From Oscillospiraceae bacterium (lineage in GTDB: Bacteria; Bacillota; Clostridia; Oscillospirales; Ruminococcaceae): DNA of 64,000 nucleotides. The stretch is from NCBI GenBank assembly GCA_029007985.1, contig JAQXIW010000043.1:1-64000 (forward strand), written 5' to 3'. The notes beneath the pieces are model-generated. The model was not told where the DNA came from, made no database searches, and saw only the letters and a list, made by a program, of their open reading frames with translations. Position numbers and translations under genes: made by a program. Below are positions 1 to 9,692 of the stretch, piece by piece (position 1 is the stretch's first letter; each line of letters begins with the position of its first letter).

Positions 1-588
1 GATTGAAACCGAATCCTTGACGGTTTTGATAATATCCGTATCAATGCCCGGATTGTACATCTCCGCCCTTGTCCTCGCGTGCAGAGTTATAAAATTCACA
101 CCGACGCTTTCGACCTTTTTTGCCAATTCCACACAGGAAATGCAGCTTTCGTCCCAGCCCTTTCTCATTTTTACCGAAACAGGCGTGCCCTCGGCGTTTT
201 CGACCACCGTCTTTGCAATTTTCATCGCCCTGTCGGTGTCTTTCATAAGCCGCGAGCCCGAATTGTTGTTTACAATTTTCGGCGCAGGGCAACCCATGTT
301 TATGTCGATAAAGTCCGGCTCGTATTCGAGAGCGATTTTTGTGGCTTTTACAAAATCGCTCGGCTCAAAGCCGAAAAGCTGAATACCGTATTTGCCTCTC
401 CTGTCAAAATTTTTCATAAGAGAGCGGGATTTTTCATCGCCGTAACACAGGGCTCTTGCCGACACCATTTCGCTGACGGTAAAGCCGGCGCCGTACCTGT
501 CGGCGACCTCTCTCATAACAATATCACAAAATCCTGCCATCGGGGCAAGGACTGCCGGGTTATCTATTTCAAGTCCGTTCAGATTCAT
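1..588 (-). CDS. dusB: tRNA-dihydrouridine synthase (DusB/NifR3-like), 3' end beyond window
   Basis: Reverse-strand reading from ATG at 588 gives MNLNGLEIDNPAVLAPMAGFCDIVMREVADRYGAGFTVSEMVSARAL...DFIDINMGCPAPKIV...; APMAG and INMGCPAPK are Dus motifs. Missing from the ORF track because it runs off the edge. Confidence 0.9.
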   Translation of the reverse strand, partial: MNLNGLEIDNPAVLAPMAGFCDIVMREVADRYGAGFTVSEMVSARALCYGDEKSRSLMKNFDRRGKYGIQLFGFEPSDFVKATKIALEYEPDFIDINMGCPAPKIVNNNSGSRLMKDTDRAMKIAKTVVENAEGTPVSVKMRKGWDESCISCVELAKKVESVGVNFITLHARTRAEMYNPGIDTDIIKTVKDSVSI

Positions 589-687
589 TTTTACTTCCTT
601 TTTGAAATTTCTGATAAATTATACCATAAATAGTATAATTGTGGTATACTTATATAGTTAAATAATTACTAAACCGGTGGTGTAAAA

Positions 688-3207
688 ATGAAATTACTTG
701 CAATAGACGGCAACAGTATAGTGAACAGAGCCTTTTTCGGAATTAAAGTGCTGACAACATCCGACGGACAGTATACAAACGCAATTTACGGTTTTCTCAA
801 TATTTTGCAAAGACTCGAACGGGAGACCTCCCCGGACGCAGTCGCAATAGCTTTTGATTTGAAATCACCGACATTCAGACATAAAATGTACGACGGGTAT
901 AAAGCCACCCGAAAGGGCATGGCGCCGGAGCTCGCCGGGCAGATACCTGTATTGAAAGAAATTCTCGCCGACCTCGGCTATAAAATGGTTACCTGCGAGG
1001 GATATGAGGCTGACGATATTCTGGGCACTTTTGCCAAAAAATGCACCGACAGCGGCGATTTCTGCTATATTGCCACGGGTGACAGGGACTCTTTACAGCT
1101 GGCTTGCGACAGCGTCAGCGTAATTTTGGCACAGACCGGCAAAAACGAACTCATGGATGTTGCCGCCGTAGAGGATAAATACCGGCTGAAAATAAATCAG
1201 CTTATAGATTTGAAAGCTTTGATGGGCGATTCCTCCGACAACATACCGGGGGTAAAAGGCGTGGGCGAAAAGACAGCGGTGTCTCTTTTGCAAAAATTCG
1301 GCACTCTCGACGGCGTATACGAAAATATCGACGACCCGTTTATAAAAAAATCGCTCAGAGAAAAGCTCGTAAAGGACAAGGACAACGCCTATCTGTCAAA
1401 AGAGCTGGGCACAATATGCAAAACCGCCCCGATAGATACGGATTTATCTCACTATGTCAAGGGCGGCGGCAATCCCGACCGGGCTTATGAAAAACTGATG
1501 AAGCTGGAAATGGTCACGATTGCTCAAAAACTGACCGGTAAAAAAGACGCGGACATTGCGCCGAAAACCGAAAAAACACTTGAGAAAGCCGACATAGCCG
1601 ACTACGACGGCACAATGAAAAAATGCGTCGTATGCGAGAACGACGACAGCTTTATTCTCGTATGGGATAAAAAAGTACAGAGACTTTATAAAAACGATGT
1701 GCTCGGCTCGACAAGAGAATTTTTTGAGGCAAAGGATATTGAAAAAATAGCATACGATTCAAAATCTCTGTTCAGATTTTGTTTTGAAAACGGAATTGAC
1801 GCCGAAAACATTTCATTTTCGATAAATTTGGCGGCGTATCTTTACAATCCGCTTGCGTCCGGATACGAAATGGAGTTTATAGCCTCTTCAAACGGCATTG
1901 AAAAAGCCTTTGAATGCGAGGACAAAAAAGCCACTTTGGCACAGCCGGTATACGAATTTCTCAAAGAGAAAATAGAGAGCGAGGGCATGCACAATTTGAT
2001 GTACGACATTGAATTGCCGCTGTCCGAGGTGTTGGCAAATATGGAGTACATAGGCTTTGCCGTGGACAGAGAGGGTATAACGGAATTCGGCGAAATGCTG
2101 AGAGACAAAATTTCACAGATTCAGTCTCAAATATTCGAGATGGCGGGCGGCGAGTTCAATCTGAACAGCCCGAAACAGTTGGGTACGGTGCTTTTTGAAA
2201 AATTAAATCTGCCGGCAGGCAAAAAGACAAAAACAGGCTATTCCACAAACGCGGAAACTTTGGAGTCTTTGAGAAGATATCACCCGATAATTGATTTGAT
2301 TTTGGAATACCGCACTTATCAGAAACTTTCGTCAACCTATGTGGACGGCCTTTTGTCAAAAATCGCACGGGACGGGCGAATACACTCCACATTCAATCAG
2401 ACTGAGGCGCGCACAGGCAGAATTTCGTCCTCAGAGCCGAATTTGCAAAATATTCCGGTCAGGACAAAGCTCGGCAGCGAGATGAGAAAATTTTTCGTGG
2501 CAAAGAGAGGATGCGAGCTTTTGGACGCCGACTACTCACAGATTGAATTGAGGATTCTCGCCCACATGTCCGACGACGAAACCATGAAATCCGCTTTTAT
2601 CGACGGCGAGGACATTCACGCCCGCACTGCCGCCCGGGTTATGCATCTGCCTATTGAGATGATTACACCGGCTCTGCGCAGCCGTGCAAAAGCGGTCAAT
2701 TTCGGCATAGTTTACGGCATAGGCGCCTTCTCGCTTTCAAAGGATATAGGCACAACCGTAAAAGAGGCAAACGAATTTATAAACGATTACTTTGACAATT
2801 TTAAGGGCGTCAAAAAATATCTTGACGGCGTAAAGGAATTTGCCAGAGAAAACGGATATGTCACGACAATGTTCAACAGAAAGAGAATTTTGCCGGAAAT
2901 CCGCAACTCCAATAAAAATGTTCAGGCATTGGGCGAGAGAATGGCGATGAACACCCCTATTCAGGGCACATCCGCCGACATTATTAAAATCGCAATGGTA
3001 AAGGTTTACAACCGACTCAAAAAAGAGGGGCTTGACAGCAAACTGATTTTACAGGTCCACGATGAGCTTATTGTGGAATCTCCGGAAAACGAGGTTGAAA
3101 AGGCAAAGAATATTTTGCACGAGGAGATGACAAACCGGGCGAAACTGTCTGTGCCTCTCAAAGCCGATGTAAACACCGGCGCAAATTGGTATATAGCAAA
3201 GGGATAA
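688..3207 (+). CDS. polA: DNA polymerase I
   Basis: 839 aa; N-terminal 5'-3' exonuclease (GDSSDNIPGVKGVGEKTA) and C-terminal family A polymerase motifs (LDADYSQIELRILAHMS, QVHDELIVE). Confidence 0.98.
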   Translation: MKLLAIDGNSIVNRAFFGIKVLTTSDGQYTNAIYGFLNILQRLERETSPDAVAIAFDLKSPTFRHKMYDGYKATRKGMAPELAGQIPVLKEILADLGYKMVTCEGYEADDILGTFAKKCTDSGDFCYIATGDRDSLQLACDSVSVILAQTGKNELMDVAAVEDKYRLKINQLIDLKALMGDSSDNIPGVKGVGEKTAVSLLQKFGTLDGVYENIDDPFIKKSLREKLVKDKDNAYLSKELGTICKTAPIDTDLSHYVKGGGNPDRAYEKLMKLEMVTIAQKLTGKKDADIAPKTEKTLEKADIADYDGTMKKCVVCENDDSFILVWDKKVQRLYKNDVLGSTREFFEAKDIEKIAYDSKSLFRFCFENGIDAENISFSINLAAYLYNPLASGYEMEFIASSNGIEKAFECEDKKATLAQPVYEFLKEKIESEGMHNLMYDIELPLSEVLANMEYIGFAVDREGITEFGEMLRDKISQIQSQIFEMAGGEFNLNSPKQLGTVLFEKLNLPAGKKTKTGYSTNAETLESLRRYHPIIDLILEYRTYQKLSSTYVDGLLSKIARDGRIHSTFNQTEARTGRISSSEPNLQNIPVRTKLGSEMRKFFVAKRGCELLDADYSQIELRILAHMSDDETMKSAFIDGEDIHARTAARVMHLPIEMITPALRSRAKAVNFGIVYGIGAFSLSKDIGTTVKEANEFINDYFDNFKGVKKYLDGVKEFARENGYVTTMFNRKRILPEIRNSNKNVQALGERMAMNTPIQGTSADIIKIAMVKVYNRLKKEGLDSKLILQVHDELIVESPENEVEKAKNILHEEMTNRAKLSVPLKADVNTGANWYIAKG

Positions 3208-3209
3208 AA

Positions 3210-3671
3210 ATGGAAATTAACAATATCGTAATTGAGCCTTTTTCAATTAAATATCTGGAACAGGTGGGCGAAATTCACTATCGGGTTGCTGACGGCTGGT
3301 CGCTTAAAGGTCTGGTGGCGGATTTGGCAAACAGCGCAACAAAAAGTTATGTCGCGACGATTGACGGCAAAGCCGTTGCGTTTTGCTCTTATCTTGTGAC
3401 CGACGACGCCGAATTGGAATTTGTCTGCGTTCACCCGTCATACAGACATAAGGGGATAGCAACAAAGCTGCTGGACGAAACAATGGCTCAAATGCCGCGG
3501 GAAATATACAGAGTAGTGTTGGAAGTCCGCAGTCAGAACGAAAACGCGATAAAGCTGTATGAAAAGCTCGGCTTTGATAAACTCGGCATCAGAAAACGCT
3601 TTTACTCATCGCCTGCGGACGATGCCGTGGTAATGGAAAAAAACAGAAACGGTGCAAAGGAATTGGATTGA
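3210..3671 (+). CDS. rimI: ribosomal protein alanine N-acetyltransferase (RimI-like GNAT)
   Basis: GNAT motif VHPSYRHKGIATKLLDE and LEVRSQNENAIKLYEKLGF; start at 3210; adjacent to tsaD. Confidence 0.9.
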   Translation: MEINNIVIEPFSIKYLEQVGEIHYRVADGWSLKGLVADLANSATKSYVATIDGKAVAFCSYLVTDDAELEFVCVHPSYRHKGIATKLLDETMAQMPREIYRVVLEVRSQNENAIKLYEKLGFDKLGIRKRFYSSPADDAVVMEKNRNGAKELD

Positions 3672-3672
3672 T

Positions 3673-4677
3673 ATGTATATACTCGGCATTGAATCAAGCT
3701 GTGACGAAACAGCTGTCTCGGTAGTTGAAGACGGCAGAAAAATCCTGTCAAACGTAATTTACTCATCGGTTGAAGAACACGGCCTGTACGGCGGCGTAGT
3801 GCCGGAAATAGCGTCGAGAAGACACATCGACGCAATCAGCGAGGTCTGTCAAAAAGCCCTTGACGATGCGAATTTGAAAATTGACGATATAGAGGCAATC
3901 GCCTGCACACACGCCCCCGGGCTTATCGGCGCTCTGCTCGTCGGTATAAATTTTGCAAAAGGTCTTGCGTACGCCTCCGGTAAGGCTCTGGTGCCCACAC
4001 ATCATTTAAGAGGACATATCGCCGCCCTGTATCTGACATACCCTGATTTGAAACCGCCGTTTTTGTGCCTCGTGGCGTCCGGCGGTCACAGTCATCTGGT
4101 GGCTGTGGACGACTATACAAAATTCAGAGTGTTGGGCAAAACAATCGACGACGCGGCGGGCGAGCGGTTTGACAAGGTATCCCGTACTCTCGGTTTGGGC
4201 TATCCGGGCGGGCCGGCAATCGCAAAGGCGGCGCTGAACGGCGATAAAAACAAATATAAGCTGCCTACTCCGCACACCGAAAACAGATATGATGTCTCTT
4301 TTTCGGGGCTGAAAACGGCAGTGATAAACATTTACAACAGCGATAATATGAAGGGTGTGCGGACGGACAAAAACAGTCTGCGGGCGTCTTTTCAGGAAAA
4401 GATTGCACAAATTCTGTCCGATAACACTGCCCGGGCGGCAAAGGAATACGGCTTTGACAAGGTCGCAGTCGCCGGCGGCGTATCGGCAAATCTCCGTCTG
4501 AGAGAACTCATAGAGGAAAAAATAGGCAAAGACAGGAAATTTTACGCCCCGCAGCTGTCACTTTGCGGCGACAACGGAGCAATGATTGCACGGCAGGGCT
4601 ATTACGAATATATAAACGGCACAAGAGCCGGTCTCGATTTGAACGGATTGCCGGTGCTGCCGATAGACTTTGAATGA
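3673..4677 (+). CDS. tsaD: tRNA N6-adenosine threonylcarbamoyltransferase
   Basis: ILGIESSCDETAVSVVEDG, HHLRGHIAA, VAGGVSANLRLRE; ends with TGA. Confidence 0.97.
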   Translation: MYILGIESSCDETAVSVVEDGRKILSNVIYSSVEEHGLYGGVVPEIASRRHIDAISEVCQKALDDANLKIDDIEAIACTHAPGLIGALLVGINFAKGLAYASGKALVPTHHLRGHIAALYLTYPDLKPPFLCLVASGGHSHLVAVDDYTKFRVLGKTIDDAAGERFDKVSRTLGLGYPGGPAIAKAALNGDKNKYKLPTPHTENRYDVSFSGLKTAVINIYNSDNMKGVRTDKNSLRASFQEKIAQILSDNTARAAKEYGFDKVAVAGGVSANLRLRELIEEKIGKDRKFYAPQLSLCGDNGAMIARQGYYEYINGTRAGLDLNGLPVLPIDFE

Positions 4678-4758
4678 TTTACACTTGACAAATGACAAAA
4701 ATACTATAAAATTATAGTAACTGTGATACTAAATCACCTATCGGGAAAGGAGAACTAT

Positions 4759-4989
4759 ATGATTTTCGAAAAACTGAGAAATATTATATGTGAACAGTTG
4801 GAGATAAACCCCGATGAAATCACAATGGATACAAATATTATGAGGGATTACGACGCAGACAGTCTTGATTTGGTTGATATTGTTATGTCTATTGAAGATG
4901 AATTCGGCGTTGAGATCCCCGAGGACAGCATGGAAGATCTTGCTGTTATGAGGGCTGCTGTGGAATACATCGAATCACACATGGAATAA
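4759..4989 (+). CDS. acpP: acyl carrier protein
   Basis: DADSLDLVDIVMSIEDEFGVEIPED phosphopantetheine motif; start at 4759 after an aaaggag RBS. Confidence 0.93.
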   Translation: MIFEKLRNIICEQLEINPDEITMDTNIMRDYDADSLDLVDIVMSIEDEFGVEIPEDSMEDLAVMRAAVEYIESHME

Positions 4990-5004
4990 ACAGTTGATTT
5001 ACGC

Positions 5005-5025
5005 GCCCTGATAAAATATCAGGGC
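5005..5025 (+). terminator. stem-loop after acpP
   Basis: gccctgata-aaa-tatcagggc perfect inverted repeat; weak T-tract. Confidence 0.45.
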
Positions 5026-5051
5026 ATTATTATTGATATGAGAGGTTGAAA

Positions 5052-6491
5052 ATGGCTAAAGATAAAAAATTTGTCACCGAAATCACATCAAGAGATGAAG
5101 ATTTCGCACAATGGTTTACAGATGTTGTGGTAAAAGCCGAACTTGTAGACTATTCAACGGTACAGGGCTTTTACATTATGCGTCCATACGGTTGGGCGCT
5201 CTGGGAAAATATCCAAAAGAGTCTTGATTCAAAATTCAAGGCGACAGGTCACGAAAATGTGGCTATGCCTATGCTCATTCCGGAATCGCTTCTGCAAAAA
5301 GAAAAAGATCATGTCGAGGGCTTTGCTCCGGAGGTCGCTTGGGTGACATTCGGCGGAAAAAAAGAATTGGAAGAAAGACTTTGCGTTCGTCCGACGTCCG
5401 AAACCCTGTTTTGTGACCACTGGGCTCATGTTTTACAGACATACAGACAGCTGCCGATGAAATACAACCAGTGGTGCAGCGTCGTAAGATGGGAAAAAAC
5501 CACAAGACCTTTCCTCAGAGGCAGAGAGTTCTTCTGGCAGGAGGGTCATACAATTCACGAAACAGCCGAAGAGGCCATTGCCGAAACACATCAGATGCTT
5601 AACATCTACGCCGATTTTGTGGAAAAAGAGCTTATGATACCGGTAATTAAGGGACAGAAGACCGAAAGCGAAAAGTTCGCCGGCGCAGAAGCCACCTATA
5701 CAATCGAGGCTATGATGCATGACGGCAAAGCTCTGCAGTCCGGCACATCCCACTACTTCGGAGACGGTTTCGCAAGAGCGTTTGATGTCACATTCGCCGA
5801 CAGAAACAACGGTATTTCGTATCCGCACCAGACTTCCTGGGGTATGTCCACAAGAATTATCGGCGCTCTTATCATGAGCCACGGCGACGATTCCGGCCTC
5901 ATCATGCCGCCGGCAGTCGCACCGATTCAGATTGTTGTCATTCCGGTAGCTCAGCACAAAGAGGGCGTTCTTGAAAAGGCAAACGAGCTCAAAGCACAGC
6001 TTGAAAAACTATACAGAGTAAAACTTGACGATTCCGACAACTCACCGGGCTGGAAATTTAACCAGTACGAAATGAAGGGCGTTCCGCTGCGCCTTGAAAT
6101 CGGCCCTAAGGATATCGAAAACGGTCAGTGCGTTCTCGTCAGAAGAGACACAAGAGAAAAGACATTCGTAAAGCTGGAGAACCTCGAGGCAGAGGTCGAG
6201 AGACTGCTCAAAGATATAGCGGAAAACCTTTATGCCACCGCAAAAGCTAACCTCGACGCCAGAACGGAAACTCTCTCCACAATGGAAGAAATCGTTGCGT
6301 CGTCCAAAGCAAAAGACGGATTCATCAAATCTCTCTGGTGCGGCGACGAAGCCTGTGAGGACGCGATGAAAGAACAGGCGGGGCTGTCTTCACGCTGTAT
6401 GCCGTTCGGCGAACAGGACGATATAGACGGCGTATGCCCTGTATGCGGTAAAAAAGCAAAGCACAGAGTAATCTGGGCAAAAGCGTATTGA
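5052..6491 (+). CDS. proS: prolyl-tRNA synthetase (short, archaeal/eukaryotic-like ProS type)
   Basis: Class II aaRS motifs ([42 protein letters not shown]) and a C-terminal Cys-rich domain (CGDEACED...[18 protein letters not shown]). Confidence 0.95.
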   Translation: MAKDKKFVTEITSRDEDFAQWFTDVVVKAELVDYSTVQGFYIMRPYGWALWENIQKSLDSKFKATGHENVAMPMLIPESLLQKEKDHVEGFAPEVAWVTFGGKKELEERLCVRPTSETLFCDHWAHVLQTYRQLPMKYNQWCSVVRWEKTTRPFLRGREFFWQEGHTIHETAEEAIAETHQMLNIYADFVEKELMIPVIKGQKTESEKFAGAEATYTIEAMMHDGKALQSGTSHYFGDGFARAFDVTFADRNNGISYPHQTSWGMSTRIIGALIMSHGDDSGLIMPPAVAPIQIVVIPVAQHKEGVLEKANELKAQLEKLYRVKLDDSDNSPGWKFNQYEMKGVPLRLEIGPKDIENGQCVLVRRDTREKTFVKLENLEAEVERLLKDIAENLYATAKANLDARTETLSTMEEIVASSKAKDGFIKSLWCGDEACEDAMKEQAGLSSRCMPFGEQDDIDGVCPVCGKKAKHRVIWAKAY

Positions 6492-6516
6492 TATAATTTT
6501 TTCGGAGGTATTTACC

Positions 6517-7137
6517 ATGGCATTTATGTCTTATGACCCGTGGGCAGGCATCACAAGCAGAAACGGTATTCCGGGCGACGAGCTTGTTGCCGGACTGCAA
6601 AAATCCATCAGAAGAGCCGATGTCGACGTCGCAATCGACATGGCTTATGAAATGTACATCACAAGCGAACAGTTTGAGGACAAACTTTGGAGAAGACTCA
6701 CAATCATCGCCTGTGAAGACATAGGTTTCGGCGATACAAATGCAATTAACTTTGTAAACAATTTGGACGAGGCAAGAAAAAAGTTCCCTTACACAGACGG
6801 CGACAGACCGTTCTTCTTCATTCACGCCATTCGCTATCTCTGCAAGCGGCCGAAGGAAAGGTCGACAGACCACATTAAAAATCTGGTCATCAAAAAGTTT
6901 GAACAGGGATATGTGCCGACCGTTCCGGACTACGCATACGATGTTCACACGGTAAAGGGCAGAGAAAAGGGCAGAGATATTATGCACTTCCTCGACGAAG
7001 CCTCAAAGGTTACTCCGCTTATGGAGGGCTATGACGACACATACCGTCTAAAACTCAAAGAGGTAATCAAAAAAGAAGAAGCTGAAAATATTCAGCCGAA
7101 ACCGGGCTCATTCACATACAATGTTTGGCAGGCTTAA
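6517..7137 (+). CDS. stand-alone RarA/MgsA C-terminal-like domain protein (no AAA+ domain)
   Basis: LVAGLQKSIRRADVDVAIDMAYEMY...WRRLTIIACEDIGFGDTNAINFVNN resembles the RarA C-terminal region (ALHKSIRGSDPDAALYWLARM...RRLVRIASEDIGLADP); no Walker A/B; 206 aa. Confidence 0.65.
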   Translation: MAFMSYDPWAGITSRNGIPGDELVAGLQKSIRRADVDVAIDMAYEMYITSEQFEDKLWRRLTIIACEDIGFGDTNAINFVNNLDEARKKFPYTDGDRPFFFIHAIRYLCKRPKERSTDHIKNLVIKKFEQGYVPTVPDYAYDVHTVKGREKGRDIMHFLDEASKVTPLMEGYDDTYRLKLKEVIKKEEAENIQPKPGSFTYNVWQA

Positions 7138-7146
7138 TCAATTTTT

Positions 7147-7170
7147 GGCGGAATGAAAATTCCGCCTTTT
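7147..7170 (+). terminator. intrinsic terminator/attenuator-like hairpin
   Basis: ggcggaat-gaaa-attccgcc followed by ttttatttta. Confidence 0.6.
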
Positions 7171-7187
7171 ATTTTACGGAGAAGTGT

Positions 7188-7889
7188 ATGAAGACAGCGA
7201 TTATTACCGGGGCGTCCGGCGGCATAGGGAACGCAATATCCGAAATCCTTTCAAAAGAGGGATATCGGGTGGCTATGATATATAATAAAACAGAGCCGCG
7301 TCTGTTTGAAAATTGCACAGCCTTTCAATGCGACGTAACGGATTATGAATCTCTGGGTAAAGTCTATAAATCCGTCTATGAAAAATACGGCCGCATAGAC
7401 GCGGTTGTGAACTGTCACGGCGCGGCGCAGACCGTTCAGATTCAAGACGCGGAAAAAGACGACATCGACGGCATGATAATGACGGATTTGACATCGGTTA
7501 TCTATTCGTGTAAATACGCCGCAGAGTATATGCTCAAACGGCACAGCGGCGCAATCTTAAATATCTCATCGGTATGGGGCGTTGCAGGCGCCTCCTGTGA
7601 GAGCGTTTATTCACGGGCAAAGGGCGGCATCATCTCGTTTACAAAGGCGCTGGCAAAAGAGCTGGGCTATTCGGGTATCAGAGTGAACTGCATTTCTCCC
7701 GGCGTAATAAAAACGAAAATGCTGGACTGCTATTCCGATGAGGATTTGCGCTCTCTCGCGGAGGAAACTCCTCTGTACAGACTGGGCACACCCGGGGATA
7801 TTGCAGAGACAGCGGCATTTTTGCTGAGCGAAAAGGCATCTTTCATCACCGGGCAGAACATAACCGTCGACGGCGGATTTATTCTTTAA
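7188..7889 (+). CDS. SDR family NAD(P)-dependent oxidoreductase (FabG/YmfI-like)
   Basis: TGASGGIG cofactor motif, NISSVWG, YSRAKGG, NCISPGVIKT, FITGQNITVDGG. Confidence 0.85.
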   Translation: MKTAIITGASGGIGNAISEILSKEGYRVAMIYNKTEPRLFENCTAFQCDVTDYESLGKVYKSVYEKYGRIDAVVNCHGAAQTVQIQDAEKDDIDGMIMTDLTSVIYSCKYAAEYMLKRHSGAILNISSVWGVAGASCESVYSRAKGGIISFTKALAKELGYSGIRVNCISPGVIKTKMLDCYSDEDLRSLAEETPLYRLGTPGDIAETAAFLLSEKASFITGQNITVDGGFIL

Positions 7890-7937
7890 CCGAATGTAAA
7901 TTCAATAAAACGGCAGAACGACCGTCTGTCTAAAAAG

Positions 7938-7966
7938 AAATGACCGCAAAAGCGGTCATTTTTGAT
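7938..7966. terminator. terminator between convergent genes (probably bidirectional)
   Basis: aaatgaccgc-aaaa-gcggtcattttt hairpin. Confidence 0.75.
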
Positions 7967-9690
7967 TATTTGTTTTCAATAGCCCGAACGGCCCGTCTCG
8001 CAGCCCGAGCGGCGTCTGCCGTGTATATGTCGGCGCCTATTTCGTCACAGTATTTCTGTGTTATCGGCGCGCCGCCGATTTGAATTATCACCTTGTCTCT
8101 TATACCGCTTGTCTTTGCCAAATCCACTATTTTTTTCATTTCCGCCATTGTTGTAGTCAACAGCGCGGAACAGCAGATAATGTCGCATTTTTCGTTTATT
8201 GCAGTTTCGATGAATTTTTCGGCAGGCACATCAACACCTAAATCAACGACGGTCAGACCGTAGCCCTCCATCATTATTCGCACCAAATTTTTACCTATGT
8301 CGTGGGTATCGCCCTTGACCGTTCCTATACAAACCTTGCCTTTGCCGGTGCTGTCGGTATTGATGAGATACGGTTTTAATATGTCGGTGGCGGCGTTCAT
8401 ACACCTGGCCGCCATGAGCATTTCCGGGATAAACACTTTGTTCCGCGAAAAGTCGTCGCCAACCATTGTCATACCCACAACCAGACCCCGAGAGAGAATT
8501 TCCTGCGGGTCTATGCCGTCGCTCAAAGCTTTTTCCACCCGTTTAACCACGCGGTTTTTTCTGCCCTTACGCAGATTTTCCGCTATTTCGGATAGAACGG
8601 CGTTGTCTGTTGATTTCTTTTCCTCTATTGCGGAGGTTTCTTTGCCGTTTTCTACTACGGCTATTTTTCTTCTGCGCACGGGTTTTGTGCTTCTGAATTC
8701 ACGGGCGTGCAGAACTGAATTGTATTCGTCTATCGTCCTGTCTATCACGGCGTCCACATGCTTGTAAATCGCCCCCGGCAAGCCGTAGGTGATACACGGA
8801 ATAAATCCGCCGTAAGGCGCACATTCGTTGAGCAGATTTTTAGTGTATGTATAAATTTCGCTCTCGGTGGAGACAGGCGTGTCTATCGCCGCGCCTATGC
8901 CGCCCATAAGCACCATTTTACCCTGTAAATGATGCAAGAGGGTAGGTATGTCGTTTTCAGGCAAAACGCCCTGCCATACATCTATACCTATTTCAACCAT
9001 ATCGTCGACTATGTCGGCGCAGTAACTGTCGGCGTGGTGAATTACGATAACGCCCTCGGATTTCATATATGAGTAGAATTTTCTGTACGGCTCTTTGAAG
9101 AACTCTCTCCACATGTCCCGTTTCATAAACAGGGCGTCTTTTGTGCCCCAGTCGTCATGTGACAAAATCACATCCGGGTGAACATTGTCGATGAGCAGTT
9201 TTGCATACCGCATTCTGAAATCGAATATATAATCTATCAGCTCGTGCATTTCCGCCGGGTGTTCGTACAGGTTTGTCAAAGTGTCCTCAAAGCCCATGAG
9301 ATAGTGGCACTGCTCAAAAATACCCGTGCCCATTACAAAGGCGGACAAATATCCTTCGTCGTTTATCTCCTTTGCCGCTTTTTGACAGCTTTCCCAACCG
9401 TCTTGACAGTTGTTTGCAATATCGGGCGCATGGACATAGTCTTGCCAATGGGTGATGTCTTTTAACACCTTCAGCTCGTCGTTTATTACAGGCATAGGGC
9501 CCGGGGCGTTTTCCTCAAAAGTTTTGGTTACTCCCCACTTGTCCTTTGCGGTTTCGCCGCGCTTTACGCCGCCGATATATTCGCTTACCGGGTTGCCGAA
9601 GATAAATTTCATACCTTCGTATTGTTTCAGTAATCTGTCCGGTTTTCCGTCGGGTTTTATCGTTTCTCGAAATAATTCAGCAGGTGTCAT
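7966..9690 (-). CDS. UroD-family corrinoid methyltransferase fused to a C-terminal B12-binding corrinoid protein domain
   Basis: N-terminal UroD/MtaA-type region (VIVIHHADSYCADIVDDMVEIGIDVWQGVLPENDI, VLMGGIGAAIDTP); charged linker; C-terminal corrinoid domain with GDTHDIGKNLV (DxHxxG). Confidence 0.88.
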   Translation of the reverse strand: MTPAELFRETIKPDGKPDRLLKQYEGMKFIFGNPVSEYIGGVKRGETAKDKWGVTKTFEENAPGPMPVINDELKVLKDITHWQDYVHAPDIANNCQDGWESCQKAAKEINDEGYLSAFVMGTGIFEQCHYLMGFEDTLTNLYEHPAEMHELIDYIFDFRMRYAKLLIDNVHPDVILSHDDWGTKDALFMKRDMWREFFKEPYRKFYSYMKSEGVIVIHHADSYCADIVDDMVEIGIDVWQGVLPENDIPTLLHHLQGKMVLMGGIGAAIDTPVSTESEIYTYTKNLLNECAPYGGFIPCITYGLPGAIYKHVDAVIDRTIDEYNSVLHAREFRSTKPVRRRKIAVVENGKETSAIEEKKSTDNAVLSEIAENLRKGRKNRVVKRVEKALSDGIDPQEILSRGLVVGMTMVGDDFSRNKVFIPEMLMAARCMNAATDILKPYLINTDSTGKGKVCIGTVKGDTHDIGKNLVRIMMEGYGLTVVDLGVDVPAEKFIETAINEKCDIICCSALLTTTMAEMKKIVDLAKTSGIRDKVIIQIGGAPITQKYCDEIGADIYTADAARAARRAVRAIENK

Positions 9691-9692
9691 TT

